Assembly (NCBI GenBank): GCA_002408465.1
Contig: DHSM01000001.1
Location: forward strand, 16,544 to 80,543
DNA: 64,000 nt
Direction: 5' to 3'
Source: Firmicutes bacterium UBA5286
Lineage (GTDB): Bacteria > Bacillota > Proteinivoracia > UBA4975
The position numbers and the translations under genes were made by a program. Positions within the stretch are counted from its first letter, which is position 1. Every line of letters starts with the position of its first letter. The notes under the pieces are model-generated. The model ran no database searches. It was not told the DNA's origin and worked only from the letters and a program-made list of their open reading frames with translations. Shown in pieces: positions 33,027 to 44,752 of this stretch.

Positions 33027-33179
33027 TTACGCCCCCTTGGCCGCAACGGAAACAATATTGTTAGCGACTCTGCTATTTAGCTGACTCTTTGCCGCCAAGG
33101 TCCTAAGGGCTGAACCCATACAAGTGTCCGGCGCTATTGCCTGGAAATCTGCTTCGGTATCTTCGCAAAATACAATGCT
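33027..33179 (-). pseudogene. Short open fragment, probably decayed coding sequence
   Basis: A 50-codon stretch (SIVFCEDTEADFQAIAPDTCMG... to VAAKGA-stop) with coding-like composition but no start or ribosome site. It adjoins the permease remnant and may belong to it or to a neighbouring lost gene. The family is not recognised. Confidence 0.35.
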
Positions 33180-33259
33180 GGAGATTATTCAATCTTTTCT
33201 TCTTTTAACTTCTACATAAGTTCATTTTTTCCTTTTTCAACTGGCAATCTTTAGTAGAT

Positions 33260-33299
33260 AAAAAAACACCCTCCTGAAGCATGTAATCAGGAGGGTGTT
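33260..33299 (-). terminator. Rho-independent terminator of uvrBA
   Basis: On the minus strand AACACCCTCCTGA/TCAGGAGGGTGTT forms a 13-bp stem followed by TTTTTT, 4 bp after the uvrA stop codon. Confidence 0.92.
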
Positions 33300-33302
33300 C
33301 TG

Positions 33303-36128
<2,826 letters not shown>

Positions 36129-36134
36129 ACTGTC

Positions 36135-38108
36135 TCATTCCTTGCTCTTTAATTGAATTATTATATCCCGCAAATATGCGGCCTGTTCAAATTCAAGGGC
36201 CTTGGCTGCCGCTTGCATTTCTTTCTCCAGGCGCTTGAGCAGACGGGTCTGTTCATCCTTGCTCAGGCCCTTCTTGTCCGCGGTGTACTTGGCCCCTTCT
36301 TCCGCCGCCTTGGTGGCCTCAATTATCGAGCGGATTCCCTTTTTGATGGTCTGGGGCACGATGCCGTGGATCTCATTATATTCCATCTGGAGCTGGCGGC
36401 GGCGCAGGGTGACTTCCACCGCCCGCTGCATGGAGTCTGTTACCTGGTCGGCATACATGACCACCCGGCCGTTGACATTGCGGGCGGCCCGGCCCATGGT
36501 TTGAATGAGGGCCCGATCGGAACGGAGAAAGCCTTCTTTATCTGCGTCCAGGATGGCCACCAGAGATACCTCGGGCAGGTCCAGGCCTTCCCGCAACAGG
36601 TTGATGCCCACCAGAACATCAAATTCCCCCTGGCGCAAATCCCGGATTATTGCCATACGCTCCAAAGTGTCGATGTCTGAATGGAGGTAACGCACCTTGA
36701 TGCCGGCCTCCCGCAGATAGTCGGTAAGGTCCTCGGCCATGCGCTTGGTCAGGGTGGTGACCAGCACCCGTTCTCCAATCTTCACCCGCTGGCGGATTTC
36801 CTCCATAAGGTCGTCTACTTGACCGGTTACCGGTTTGATAACTATCTTGGGGTCCACCAAGCCGGTGGGACGTATGATCTGCTCGGCCACCCGAGTGCTG
36901 TGCTCCTCTTCATAGGGACCGGGGGTGGCGCTGACATATATGGCCTGGGGCACCAGGCTTTCAAATTCCGCAAAGACCAGGGGCCGGTTGTCCAAGGCCG
37001 AGGGCAAGCGGAAGCCGTGCTCCACCAGCACCGTCTTGCGGGAACGGTCGCCATTATACATTCCCCGGACCTGGGGCAGAGTGACATGGGATTCATCCAC
37101 CACCAGGAGAAAGTCTTTAGGAAAGTAGTCAATGAGGGTGGCGGGCCTGCTGCCGGCAGGGCGGCCGGCCAGGTGGCGGGAATAGTTTTCAATGCCCTGG
37201 CAGAAGCCCATTTCCTGCATCATTTCCAGATCATAGCGGGTCCGCTGCTCCAGGCGCTGAGCCTCCAGGAGTTTGTTCTCCCGCTTAAACCGGGCCAGCT
37301 GTTCCTCCAGTTCGGCCTCAATGCCCTGGACAGCTTTCTCCATCAGTTCTTTGGAAGTGACAAAGTGAGAAGCGGGAAAAATCGCCGCATGACTGCGGTC
37401 TCCCAGGATCTCGCCGGTGAGGCAATCGATTTCGGTAATCCGCTCCACCTCATCCCCGAAGAACTCCACCCGGATGGCCCGGTCGCTGGTGCCGGCAGGA
37501 AACACCTCCAGCACATCTCCACGCACCCGAAAGGTGCTGCGGTGAAAGTCCACATCGTTGCGGGCATACTGCATCTCTACCAGGCGGCGCAACACCTTGT
37601 CCCTGGGATGCTCGCTGCCCACCCGCAGGGAAAGCACATGCTTGCGGTACTCTTCCGGAGAGCCCAGGCCGTAGATACAGGAGACGCTGGCCACAATGAT
37701 GACATCCCTGCGCTCAAAGAGAGCACTGGTGGCTGAGTGGCGCAGCTTGTCGATTTCCTCATTGATGGCAGCGTCCTTTTCAATATAGGTGTCGGTATGG
37801 GGAATGTAGGCTTCAGGCTGGTAATAATCATAGTAACTGACGAAATATTCCACCGCATTCTCCGGGAAGAATTCTTTGAATTCGCTGCAGAGCTGGGCCG
37901 CCAGGGTCTTGTTATGGGCAATGACCAAGGTGGGCCGCTGCACCTGGGCGATGACATTGGCAATGGTAAAGGTCTTGCCGGAGCCGGTAACGCCAAGCAG
38001 GGTCTGATGGCGCAGATTTTCATTTAACCCCTGCACCAGCTCCTCAATTGCCTGGGGCTGATCCCCCCGGGGCTGATAGTCGGAAACCAGTTTAAATTTG
38101 CTTTCCAT
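36135..38108 (-). CDS. uvrB: Excinuclease ABC subunit B
   Basis: 657-residue UvrB, the helicase-like damage verifier. Walker A is GVTGSGKT (39-46); the beta-hairpin region follows near residue 92 (YYDYYQPEAYIP); the C-terminal UVR motif (LLKRLEKEMQAAAKALEFEQAAYLRD) contacts UvrC. AGAGGTGAAGG precedes the ATG. A LexA box in its promoter predicts SOS induction. Confidence 0.97.
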   Translation of the reverse strand: MESKFKLVSDYQPRGDQPQAIEELVQGLNENLRHQTLLGVTGSGKTFTIANVIAQVQRPTLVIAHNKTLAAQLCSEFKEFFPENAVEYFVSYYDYYQPEAYIPHTDTYIEKDAAINEEIDKLRHSATSALFERRDVIIVASVSCIYGLGSPEEYRKHVLSLRVGSEHPRDKVLRRLVEMQYARNDVDFHRSTFRVRGDVLEVFPAGTSDRAIRVEFFGDEVERITEIDCLTGEILGDRSHAAIFPASHFVTSKELMEKAVQGIEAELEEQLARFKRENKLLEAQRLEQRTRYDLEMMQEMGFCQGIENYSRHLAGRPAGSRPATLIDYFPKDFLLVVDESHVTLPQVRGMYNGDRSRKTVLVEHGFRLPSALDNRPLVFAEFESLVPQAIYVSATPGPYEEEHSTRVAEQIIRPTGLVDPKIVIKPVTGQVDDLMEEIRQRVKIGERVLVTTLTKRMAEDLTDYLREAGIKVRYLHSDIDTLERMAIIRDLRQGEFDVLVGINLLREGLDLPEVSLVAILDADKEGFLRSDRALIQTMGRAARNVNGRVVMYADQVTDSMQRAVEVTLRRRQLQMEYNEIHGIVPQTIKKGIRSIIEATKAAEEGAKYTADKKGLSKDEQTRLLKRLEKEMQAAAKALEFEQAAYLRDIIIQLKSKE

Positions 38109-38128
38109 ACCTTCACCTCTTTCTGCTG

Positions 38129-38149
38129 CGAACAGGTGTTTCTATTTTA
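38129..38149 (-). promoter_or_regulatory. LexA (SOS) box and -10 element of uvrBA
   Basis: CGAACAGGTGTTTC (38129-38142, plus-strand reading) fits every position of the Bacillota LexA/DinR consensus CGAACRNRYGTTYC. It lies just downstream of a TAAAAT -10 hexamer (38144-38149 on the minus strand). No good -35 is seen. Repression by LexA and induction by DNA damage follow from the known family. Confidence 0.8.
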
Positions 38150-38240
38150 CCACAAAGAAATTAACGTGTATACTCCCCAGAAGCTGTGATATTCCGGCCA
38201 GTCCGGGGGCAATGTACATATTTCAATCGGTATCCAAGGA

Positions 38241-38278
38241 TTGACAATGTGGTCTCAATTTGGTACTATATTTGTACC
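38241..38278 (+). promoter_or_regulatory. Toxin-antitoxin promoter with palindromic operator
   Basis: TTGACA (38241-38246), 17 bp, TACTAT (38264-38269). The inverted repeat GGTAC-TATATTT-GTACC (38262-38278) covers the -10, the usual place for autorepression by a Phd/YefM antitoxin-toxin complex. Confidence 0.78.
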
Positions 38279-38290
38279 GAGGTGATAGTG

Positions 38291-38572
38291 ATGAACAGCA
38301 AAGAAGATATCCGGCCCATTTCCTACATTAAGGCAAATGCTGCGGAAATTTTGGCACAGGTTAACGAAACCCGCAGACCTGTCTATGTCACCCAAAATGG
38401 GGAGACCAAAGCTGTGCTGCTGGACACTGAGTCCTACGAGAAGATGAAAAAGGCTATCGGTCTGTTAAAACTGCTGGCTCAAGGGGAACAGGATATTAGC
38501 CAAAAGCAAGTTATGTCCCAGGAAGACTTCTTTGCCGCCATGGACCGCAGCTTTGATGTTAATCATGACTGA
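38291..38572 (+). CDS. Phd/YefM-family antitoxin
   Basis: 93 residues. The N-terminal Phd/YefM fold (SYIKANAAEILAQVNETRRPVYVTQNGETKAVLLDTESYEKM) binds DNA; the C-terminal 35 residues should wrap the toxin. ATG at 38291 follows GAGGTGA. It overlaps the toxin gene by 8 bp, typical for this class, and has its own promoter with a palindromic operator. Confidence 0.9.
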   Translation: MNSKEDIRPISYIKANAAEILAQVNETRRPVYVTQNGETKAVLLDTESYEKMKKAIGLLKLLAQGEQDISQKQVMSQEDFFAAMDRSFDVNHD

Positions 38573-38894
38573 AAAGCATTTCCAGGTATTATGGACTGAA
38601 ACAGCACAGCAGGACCTGAAGCAAATTCTTCAATACTTTGCAGCTAAAAAAGCTCAGGCAAAAAAGGCATATTCCGTGATCAAAGAGAAGGCTAAAAGCC
38701 TTTGGGCCATGCCCTTCCGGGGAAGAATTGTTCCCGAGTTATACAGTCTGGGCATTACCACCTACCGGGAGTTAATTTGCCCGCCCTGGAGAATAATTTA
38801 TAAGATTGATGCAGACAGGATTTGGGTGTTGGCAGTAATTGACGGGAGAAGGAATATGGAAGATATTCTGCTTGAGAGGTTTTTGGCTGAATAG
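38565..38894 (+). CDS. ParE/RelE-family toxin
   Basis: 109 residues of the RelE/ParE superfamily (VLWTETAQQDLKQILQYFA; RGRIVPELYSLGITTYRELICPPWRIIYKI; VLAVIDGRRN). The conserved Arg-Glu-Leu and Arg-Ile-Ile-Tyr strands are present. Whether it acts on gyrase (ParE) or on mRNA (RelE) cannot be decided. Its start overlaps the antitoxin gene, and a bidirectional terminator follows. Confidence 0.9.
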   Translation: MTEKHFQVLWTETAQQDLKQILQYFAAKKAQAKKAYSVIKEKAKSLWAMPFRGRIVPELYSLGITTYRELICPPWRIIYKIDADRIWVLAVIDGRRNMEDILLERFLAE

Positions 38895-38904
38895 GATTAT
38901 AGCA

Positions 38905-38946
38905 TAAAACAGTCTGATGCTCATGCACCAGACTGTTTCTTTTTCA
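38905..38946. terminator. Bidirectional terminator between toxin gene and PDZ gene
   Basis: AAACAGTCTG (38907-38916) pairs with CAGACTGTTT (38929-38938); T-rich tracts lie on both sides. Its right arm encodes the last residues of the PDZ protein. Confidence 0.85.
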
Positions 38947-40258
38947 ACTTATCCCACAGCCGCTGCAAAAAGCCCTGCCCAGCCATTTTCAAGTAAGGGC
39001 CTCCGTCACTGGCATCGGGAACAGGGATAAGGCCCAACTTGCCCTGACTTTGATGGATTCGGACCGTCTTTGTCACTCCCTCGGGGGAGACTGCTTCTAT
39101 TTCCGCCAAGCCGGGAAAGACGTTAAGAGCCCCGGCCAGTTCCCGGCGACTGTTGATCTCAACACCGTTGACCCTGAGGAGGGTCCAGCCGCTGCCCAGT
39201 CCCTGGAGGGCAGCAGGAGACCCCGGCAGCGCTGCCAGGAGTTTCACTCCTCTTTGTGGCTGGCTCAACCGGGGAGGAGAGCTCCATTCCCGGCGGTTGC
39301 CTGCCTGGATGAGGTATTCGTGACCCAGAGGGGCGAAGATAACCGGCAGGATCTGGAGAAAAGGCAGGCGTCCGGAGAGCAGGCTCAGGAGCAGCAGCCC
39401 TATACTGTAGACAGCCAGACGGCCGGCAGAAATCCGGCTCTTTTCTCTGGGGGTGGTGGAAACGGCAATATCTGAGTAACCCAGGGCGGCGACAATGGGA
39501 AAAAGGACATAACTCAGCATTAGGCCTGGATTCGGCTGCAGCCGGGGCTGCAGCAGCGGCCACCAAGCGGGCATGGGCACGCCGCCGCCAATTGGCTCGG
39601 CAGCGCTGACCAGTTCCACCAGCAAAGCGGTAATCGGCAGGGGCCAGAAGCGCTGGAGCATAAAGCCCCCCACCACCTTGCCCCGGGGGTTCTGAAGGAT
39701 GACGGGGCTGGCGTTGATATGGCCGCTGATGTAGATGAGAAAACTCTCAGTCAGGTGCAAAGCGCCCACCAGGGCCATGAGGGCAGGCAGGTCCACAGCC
39801 ATGAGAGAAGCAAAAAAACCAATGCTGCCAAGGCCGGGGAAAAGCAGGTTCAGCCCCCGGAGCAGCAAGGAAACCACCCCTACTACGCCGCCGCCATAGG
39901 CGAAACACATAAAGCGGGGGTTGATGAGCATGAGCACCAGCACCACCGGCCAGACAAAGATCAGCCCCAGCTCTTCCGACAGGGGCAGCCCCAGGAAGAC
40001 CATGAGAAAGCTGGCCAGAATGCCGCCGGCAAGGCCGAAACCCATGGATATCAGGAGTTGGCGCCAAGGTTGGGAAAAAGGAGCACCATAAAGATGCTCC
40101 TCCAGTTTGGCCTGACGGCGGAACTGACGAAAGACGATAGAAAGAACAATTGCCAGCATGAAGGGATAGTAAAGGAGACCAGGATATTGAACCCAGCCAA
40201 AAAACGCTTGACCCAGAACACGAAAAATCAGCTTGACAAGATCAGCCAAGGGCAGCAT
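38921..40258 (-). CDS. MinJ-like polytopic membrane protein with C-terminal PDZ domain
   Basis: 445 residues with about eight hydrophobic helices (1-320) and a C-terminal PDZ domain (about 340-420: GVKLLAALPGSPAALQGLGSGWTLLRVNGVEI). Bacillus minJ, which bridges DivIVA and MinD in division-site selection and also lies near ftsEX, ctpB and uvrBA, has the same design. Function as a division or polarity scaffold is inferred from architecture and position. It starts 1 bp after the ctpA stop codon, so translation is coupled. Confidence 0.78.
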   Translation of the reverse strand: MLPLADLVKLIFRVLGQAFFGWVQYPGLLYYPFMLAIVLSIVFRQFRRQAKLEEHLYGAPFSQPWRQLLISMGFGLAGGILASFLMVFLGLPLSEELGLIFVWPVVLVLMLINPRFMCFAYGGGVVGVVSLLLRGLNLLFPGLGSIGFFASLMAVDLPALMALVGALHLTESFLIYISGHINASPVILQNPRGKVVGGFMLQRFWPLPITALLVELVSAAEPIGGGVPMPAWWPLLQPRLQPNPGLMLSYVLFPIVAALGYSDIAVSTTPREKSRISAGRLAVYSIGLLLLSLLSGRLPFLQILPVIFAPLGHEYLIQAGNRREWSSPPRLSQPQRGVKLLAALPGSPAALQGLGSGWTLLRVNGVEINSRRELAGALNVFPGLAEIEAVSPEGVTKTVRIHQSQGKLGLIPVPDASDGGPYLKMAGQGFLQRLWDKLKKKQSGA

Positions 40259-40259
40259 G

Positions 40260-41675
40260 TTAATTCCCCTTAACCAGCTGACCCAGGACCTCCATGGCTT
40301 TGCTCAGCTGGATGTCGCTGTCCCGGGTGTGCTTTTCCCAGCGCTGGTTGAAGACATCAGTGGTTTCCCTGTCCAGTTTTCCCGAGGGGCCCAGACCGTT
40401 AGCCCGCTGGAAAGCAGCGACAGCATCGGCGGTTGCCTGATCGTAGATACCCGTGGCCTGAGCCTTGAGATAGTCCATGGCCGCAAGCATGGCCTGCAAT
40501 TGATAGATGTGGAGAGCTTCGCTGCCCAGTTCCTGGGTGCCAATAAAGCGCAAGGCAGGCATGCGGTTGACCATATCCATCTGCACTGGGTAATCGGGGG
40601 TGACGCCGTTACCCTGGATTTCCTTGCCCTTGGGCGTAAAGAACTTATTGGTGGTGAGCTTGACATAGGAGCCGTCCTTCAGCTCATAGGAGCTCTGGAC
40701 CGTGCCTTTGCCATAGCTGGTAGCGCCGATTACAGGCACATCGTTATCTTGAAGGGCGCCGGCGATAATTTCTGACGCGCTGGCGCTGTTTTCATTGACA
40801 AGGACGACCATGGGAAAACCCCTGTCCCGCAGGCTGGAGCTGTATTCGCTGGTCCGCTTGCCAGTGCGGTCTTCAGTGTATACAATCAGGCCCTTGGGCA
40901 CTACCTGACGGCCAATTTCAGCAGCCACATCCAAATAGCCCCCGGGATTGTCCCGCAGGTCGAGGACGAGCCCTTTCATGCCCTGCTTTTTTAAATCCCG
41001 GATGCCCTTGGCAAATTCGCTGCCGGAAGCATCAGCGAACTGAGAAAGGGAAAGATAGGCGATGCCGCCGGGGAGCATCTCTGTTTCCACAGTGCTGCGC
41101 TCAATGGTTGCCCGCTCCAGAGTTACCTGAAAGATGCTGGGCAATCCTTCCCGGATAATGCCCAGGGTGACTTCGGTGCCGGCTTCTCCCCTGATGTCCT
41201 TGACGGCCTCAGTCAGGGGCAAGCCTTCGATATTGACGCCATTGACTTCGATAATTTGGTCTCCGGGCAACAGCCCTGCTTCCTGAGCCGGCGAACCAGC
41301 GAAGGGAACAATGATGGTCACCCGGTTATTTTCCTGGGTTACCTCCACGCCGATGCCTTGATAATCGTCGCCAAGCTGGATTTGCATTTCCTGCAGATCT
41401 TCGATGGACAAGTATTCGCTGTAGGGGTCATCAAGGCTGTCCACCAGGCCGTAAAGGGCACCCTCGAGAATTTTATCCCGATCCGTCTCCCGCAGATAAT
41501 ACTGCTCAATGGCAAAGAGAGCCTCGTCCAATTTGCCCCATTCCCCTGAACGCCACTGGGACTGTTCGCTGGCCATGCCCCGGCTGTAGCCGATGACATA
41601 GCCCAGGCTGCTGCCTGCGGCCACAATCCCGATTACCAGAATTATGCCTAAAATCCTCAATACACGTTTATTCAC
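40260..41675 (-). CDS. CtpA/CtpB-type carboxy-terminal processing protease (S41)
   Basis: 471 residues. A signal anchor (about 6-27) leads to a PDZ domain (about 95-180), the S41 core with the catalytic serine in NENSASASE and lysine in SYGKGTVQ, and a C-terminal peptidoglycan-binding domain (about 385-445). In Bacillus CtpB cleaves SpoIVFA to activate sigma-K in spore formation; that role is possible here. GTG at 41673-41675 is used, nine bases after AAGGA; the longer frame upstream overlaps a hairpin. Confidence 0.92.
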   Translation of the reverse strand: MNKRVLRILGIILVIGIVAAGSSLGYVIGYSRGMASEQSQWRSGEWGKLDEALFAIEQYYLRETDRDKILEGALYGLVDSLDDPYSEYLSIEDLQEMQIQLGDDYQGIGVEVTQENNRVTIIVPFAGSPAQEAGLLPGDQIIEVNGVNIEGLPLTEAVKDIRGEAGTEVTLGIIREGLPSIFQVTLERATIERSTVETEMLPGGIAYLSLSQFADASGSEFAKGIRDLKKQGMKGLVLDLRDNPGGYLDVAAEIGRQVVPKGLIVYTEDRTGKRTSEYSSSLRDRGFPMVVLVNENSASASEIIAGALQDNDVPVIGATSYGKGTVQSSYELKDGSYVKLTTNKFFTPKGKEIQGNGVTPDYPVQMDMVNRMPALRFIGTQELGSEALHIYQLQAMLAAMDYLKAQATGIYDQATADAVAAFQRANGLGPSGKLDRETTDVFNQRWEKHTRDSDIQLSKAMEVLGQLVKGN

Positions 41676-41703
41676 TGGTCCACATCCTTCCTGAACATGA
41701 AAG

Positions 41704-41726
41704 GGCCATCCCATCAGAGATGGCCA
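41704..41726 (-). terminator. Hairpin between the envC-like gene and ctpA
   Basis: GGCCATC/GATGGCC stem with a 7-nt loop and CTTT after it on the minus strand. It could give partial termination between the two genes. Confidence 0.5.
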
Positions 41727-41769
41727 GTACAAGACATCATCTAAAGTATATTCAAAACGCCTTTATCTA

Positions 41770-42999
41770 TTACTTGTATTCAAATTCAACGGGGTTTTTC
41801 TTTTCACCCATGACCCAGAGTTCAAAATGCAAGTGGTTGCCTGTGCTGGAACCGGTGGTCCCAACCACACCGATCTGCTGCCCTATGGTCACTACTTGTC
41901 CTTTTTTCACCGTTGTGTAACGCATGTGGGCATAGAGAGTCTGATAGCCACCGCCGTGGCTGATGAGGACATAAATGCCGTAGCCGCCGCCATCGTAACT
42001 GCGGACAAAGTCCACAGTGCCGCTGGCTGCTGCTACTATTGGCTTGCCGCCAATGCTCTCGCCCCGACGGTTGTAGCGGGCTATGTCAATGCCGGGATGG
42101 AATTGCCACACTTTTCGGATGGGGTGAATCCTCCAGCCGTAGGAACTGGTTATGTTATAAGGCACCCGGTCAAAGCCCAGGACTGGCCAGGTAAGGAAGG
42201 AGGGCGGATTGCCGGCACGGACTCGTTCTAATTCCAGCAGCCGCTTGATTTCTGCTTCAATCTGCTTCTGGTCCTCTTCCATAGAGGCAATGCCCTTATT
42301 CTGCTTGGCAAGCTCAGCCTGGACTTCTTCCTTTAGTTCTTCATAGCGGAGGGTTTTCGCATTGAGCTGGGACTTGTCTTCTTCGGCCTTGGCCCGGGCG
42401 GCATCCAGCTCGGCATGGCGCTGGATCTGAAGGCTCAATTCCTCGGCCAATAGTTCCTTGTCGGCCTCCAGGCTGGCTTTGGTTGCCTCAATCTCTGCTA
42501 CCAGTTCGGTATCGCTTTCGATGAGCAGGCGGATAAAGCCAAAACGGGAAAGGAAGTCGGAGAAACTGGAAGCGGAAAAGAGAACCTCCAGATAGCTGAC
42601 GCTGCCGTTTTTATACATGGCGCACAGGCGCTGCTCCAAATATTCAGTCTGAATCGCCAGGTACTCTTCTGTCTCGGCAATGGAAGCCTCAACCTCAGCA
42701 ATCAGCTTTTCTTGTTCGGCAATCTTCTCTTCCATTGCGAGGATCTTGTCCTCCAAATCTTTAAGCTCCTCCTCGGCCTTGTACATTTCCCGGTCGAGAT
42801 CATCGAGAAGGTCCCGCAGCCGATCCAGCTCAGATTTTGTCTGCTTGCGATTTTCTTTCATTTCTTCGAGCTGTTCGTTAATAGATTCCAGATCATCGTA
42901 ATAGTCGTCAATATCTGCATGCGCGGGCAGCACAAGCCCCAGGGCCATAACCATCACTAGAATAAAGACCAGGGCTTTGTGCCTGATTTTAATGCCCAA
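41770..42999 (-). CDS. EnvC-like coiled-coil murein hydrolase (M23), TTG start
   Basis: 409 residues. Signal peptide about 1-28 (ending AHA); long coiled coil about 33-265; M23 LytM domain about 285-405 with HPGIDI and HLHFEL, which supply zinc ligands, so it may be an active peptidase. Proteins of this design are activated by, or work with, FtsEX at the septum or lateral wall; ftsEX lies directly upstream. TTG at 42997-42999 is seven bases after GGAGGTG. Confidence 0.92.
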   Translation of the reverse strand: MGIKIRHKALVFILVMVMALGLVLPAHADIDDYYDDLESINEQLEEMKENRKQTKSELDRLRDLLDDLDREMYKAEEELKDLEDKILAMEEKIAEQEKLIAEVEASIAETEEYLAIQTEYLEQRLCAMYKNGSVSYLEVLFSASSFSDFLSRFGFIRLLIESDTELVAEIEATKASLEADKELLAEELSLQIQRHAELDAARAKAEEDKSQLNAKTLRYEELKEEVQAELAKQNKGIASMEEDQKQIEAEIKRLLELERVRAGNPPSFLTWPVLGFDRVPYNITSSYGWRIHPIRKVWQFHPGIDIARYNRRGESIGGKPIVAAASGTVDFVRSYDGGGYGIYVLISHGGGYQTLYAHMRYTTVKKGQVVTIGQQIGVVGTTGSSTGNHLHFELWVMGEKKNPVEFEYK

Positions 43000-43017
43000 A
43001 TCTCTCCACCTCCCAAA

Positions 43018-43917
43018 TTATACCTTAAGAAACCTGCGCACTGAAATACCGCTGCCAACAGCGCCGATGCCGGCGCCCATGAAAAATAAAAATCTAAGCA
43101 GTTCCCTTCCTGCCACTTCGGGAACTACCATTTTCACCGAAAGGAAGTTTTGGTACATCCAGGCGCTAGCCCGGAAATAGAGAAAACCATACCCGAAGAA
43201 TAAGAGCAAATAGGTAATTAATGCTCCCAACAACCCCAAGAAAATTCCTTCCAGGATAAAGGGCCAGCGAATAAACCAGTCAGTGGCGCCGACGAATTTC
43301 ATGATGTTGATCTGGCTGCGCCTGGAATAGACTGTCAGTTTAATGGTATTGGCAATGAGGAAGAGCGACACTATGCCCAAAAAAGCAATTACTATATAGC
43401 CAAAGACTTGAATGCCCCGGCTAAAGGCAAAGAGCTGCTCAACTATTTGCTGGCCGTAGTCAACAGAATCCACTCCCGCCAGGCGGGCGACTTTATCGGA
43501 GAGAACTGCCGCCTGTTCAGGATCCTGGGGCCGGATTTCAAAACTGGCCGGCAGGGGGTTGCGTTCCAAACCGTCAGTAATGCCAGCCTGATTGCCCAAG
43601 CGCTCCCGCAGCCGTTCCAGGGCTTCCTCTTTAGAAACAAAGGTCACCCGCTGCACGCCTTTTAGCTCCACCAGCTCTGCCCGCAGTCGGCTGAGGGCAT
43701 CAACAGAATCGGCGCCATCTTCCAGGTAGGCGACAATCTCCACCTGCCCTTTGATTTCTTCAGTAATGGCCTGGATGTTGAGGTTGATGAGAGTAAAAGA
43801 ACCCAGAATTAGCAGCGTGAGGACGACGACAATGACCGAAGCCAGGCTCATCAGACGGTTACGCCAAATGCCAGTGGCTGCTTCCTTGAAATAATAGACT
43901 GAGTTTCTAAGCTTCAT
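43018..43917 (-). CDS. ftsX: Cell division protein FtsX
   Basis: 299 residues: cytoplasmic N-terminus, four membrane helices (one near 22-45, three in the C-terminal half) and an extracellular domain (about 50-165) that would contact the hydrolase. FtsEX controls peptidoglycan hydrolases during growth, division and sporulation. ATG at 43915-43917 overlaps the ftsE stop by 11 bp. The envC-like gene follows after 18 bp. Confidence 0.95.
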   Translation of the reverse strand: MKLRNSVYYFKEAATGIWRNRLMSLASVIVVVLTLLILGSFTLINLNIQAITEEIKGQVEIVAYLEDGADSVDALSRLRAELVELKGVQRVTFVSKEEALERLRERLGNQAGITDGLERNPLPASFEIRPQDPEQAAVLSDKVARLAGVDSVDYGQQIVEQLFAFSRGIQVFGYIVIAFLGIVSLFLIANTIKLTVYSRRSQINIMKFVGATDWFIRWPFILEGIFLGLLGALITYLLLFFGYGFLYFRASAWMYQNFLSVKMVVPEVAGRELLRFLFFMGAGIGAVGSGISVRRFLKV

Positions 43918-44593
43918 GGCGGTATACCCCTTTGCTGTCATCCCGTACAAGTCGTCCGTCCTGAAGTTCCAAAACTCGGCGGCCCATTCGGTCCACTACT
44001 TCCTTATCATGAGTGGCGATGAACACCGTGGTCCCCAGGAGATTGATTTGGCTGAGCAAGGTCATTATCTGCCAGGATGTGTCAGGGTCAAGATTGCCAG
44101 TGGGCTCATCACAGACCAAAAGAGGGGGATTATTGACAAGGGCTCTGGCCATAGCCACCCGCTGCTGTTCTCCGCCAGATAATTGATGGGGATAACGCGC
44201 TCCCTTGTCACCAAGGCCGACTAAATTCAGCACCCTTGGCACTTGGCGCTTAATTTCCTTGGGATTGGCCTCAATAACTTCCAAGGCAAAGGCCACATTC
44301 TCAGCGGCGGTTTTTTCCGGCAACAGACGAAAATCCTGATAGACGACACCGATTTGCCGTCGCAGGTAAGGAACCTCCCGGCGCCGGAGGCGATTGAGAT
44401 TGCGGGCGAGAACTGCCACCTGGCCAGACCCGGCAACAGTTTCCCGAAAAATCAATTTTAATACCGAAGATTTTCCAGCACCGCTAACGCCGACGAGAAA
44501 GACAAACTCGCCTTTGTCGACATGGAAACTGATATCAGATAACGCGCTGGTACCTTTTTGATACGAATAATTTACATTGCTAAACGAAATCAA
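43907..44593 (-). CDS. ftsE: Cell division ATP-binding protein FtsE, TTG start
   Basis: 228-residue ABC ATPase. Walker A GVSGAGKS, Q-loop VYQDFRLLPEKTAAENVAFAL, signature LSGGEQQR and Walker B LLVCDEPTGNLDP are complete. TTG at 44591-44593 is chosen because it is nine bases after AAAGGGG; a TTG three codons upstream abuts that site. First gene of ftsE-ftsX-envC-ctpA-minJ-like. Confidence 0.94.
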   Translation of the reverse strand: MISFSNVNYSYQKGTSALSDISFHVDKGEFVFLVGVSGAGKSSVLKLIFRETVAGSGQVAVLARNLNRLRRREVPYLRRQIGVVYQDFRLLPEKTAAENVAFALEVIEANPKEIKRQVPRVLNLVGLGDKGARYPHQLSGGEQQRVAMARALVNNPPLLVCDEPTGNLDPDTSWQIMTLLSQINLLGTTVFIATHDKEVVDRMGRRVLELQDGRLVRDDSKGVYRHEA

Positions 44594-44699
44594 GTGGTTC
44601 AACCCCTTTGCAAGTACTCAGCATTAATACATTCGACAAGAATACAGTCATTCCTGCTTTATTCCTGTTATGTAGACATAAAACCTTATATTATATTAT

Positions 44700-44745
44700 A
44701 AAATTAAAGCGGCAGTGGGGACAAGCCCTATTTGCCGCTTTTTCC
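44700..44745 (-). terminator. Terminator of birA
   Basis: AAAGCGGCA/TGCCGCTTT (44706-44714, 44733-44741) forms a 9-bp stem; TAATTTTAT follows on the minus strand and TTT on the plus strand. Confidence 0.75.
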
Positions 44746-44752
44746 AACCAAT

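Noticed and set aside
36681..37736. 351-codon open frame opposite uvrB
   Set aside because: Antisense shadow of uvrB with no protein-like motifs and no start signal.
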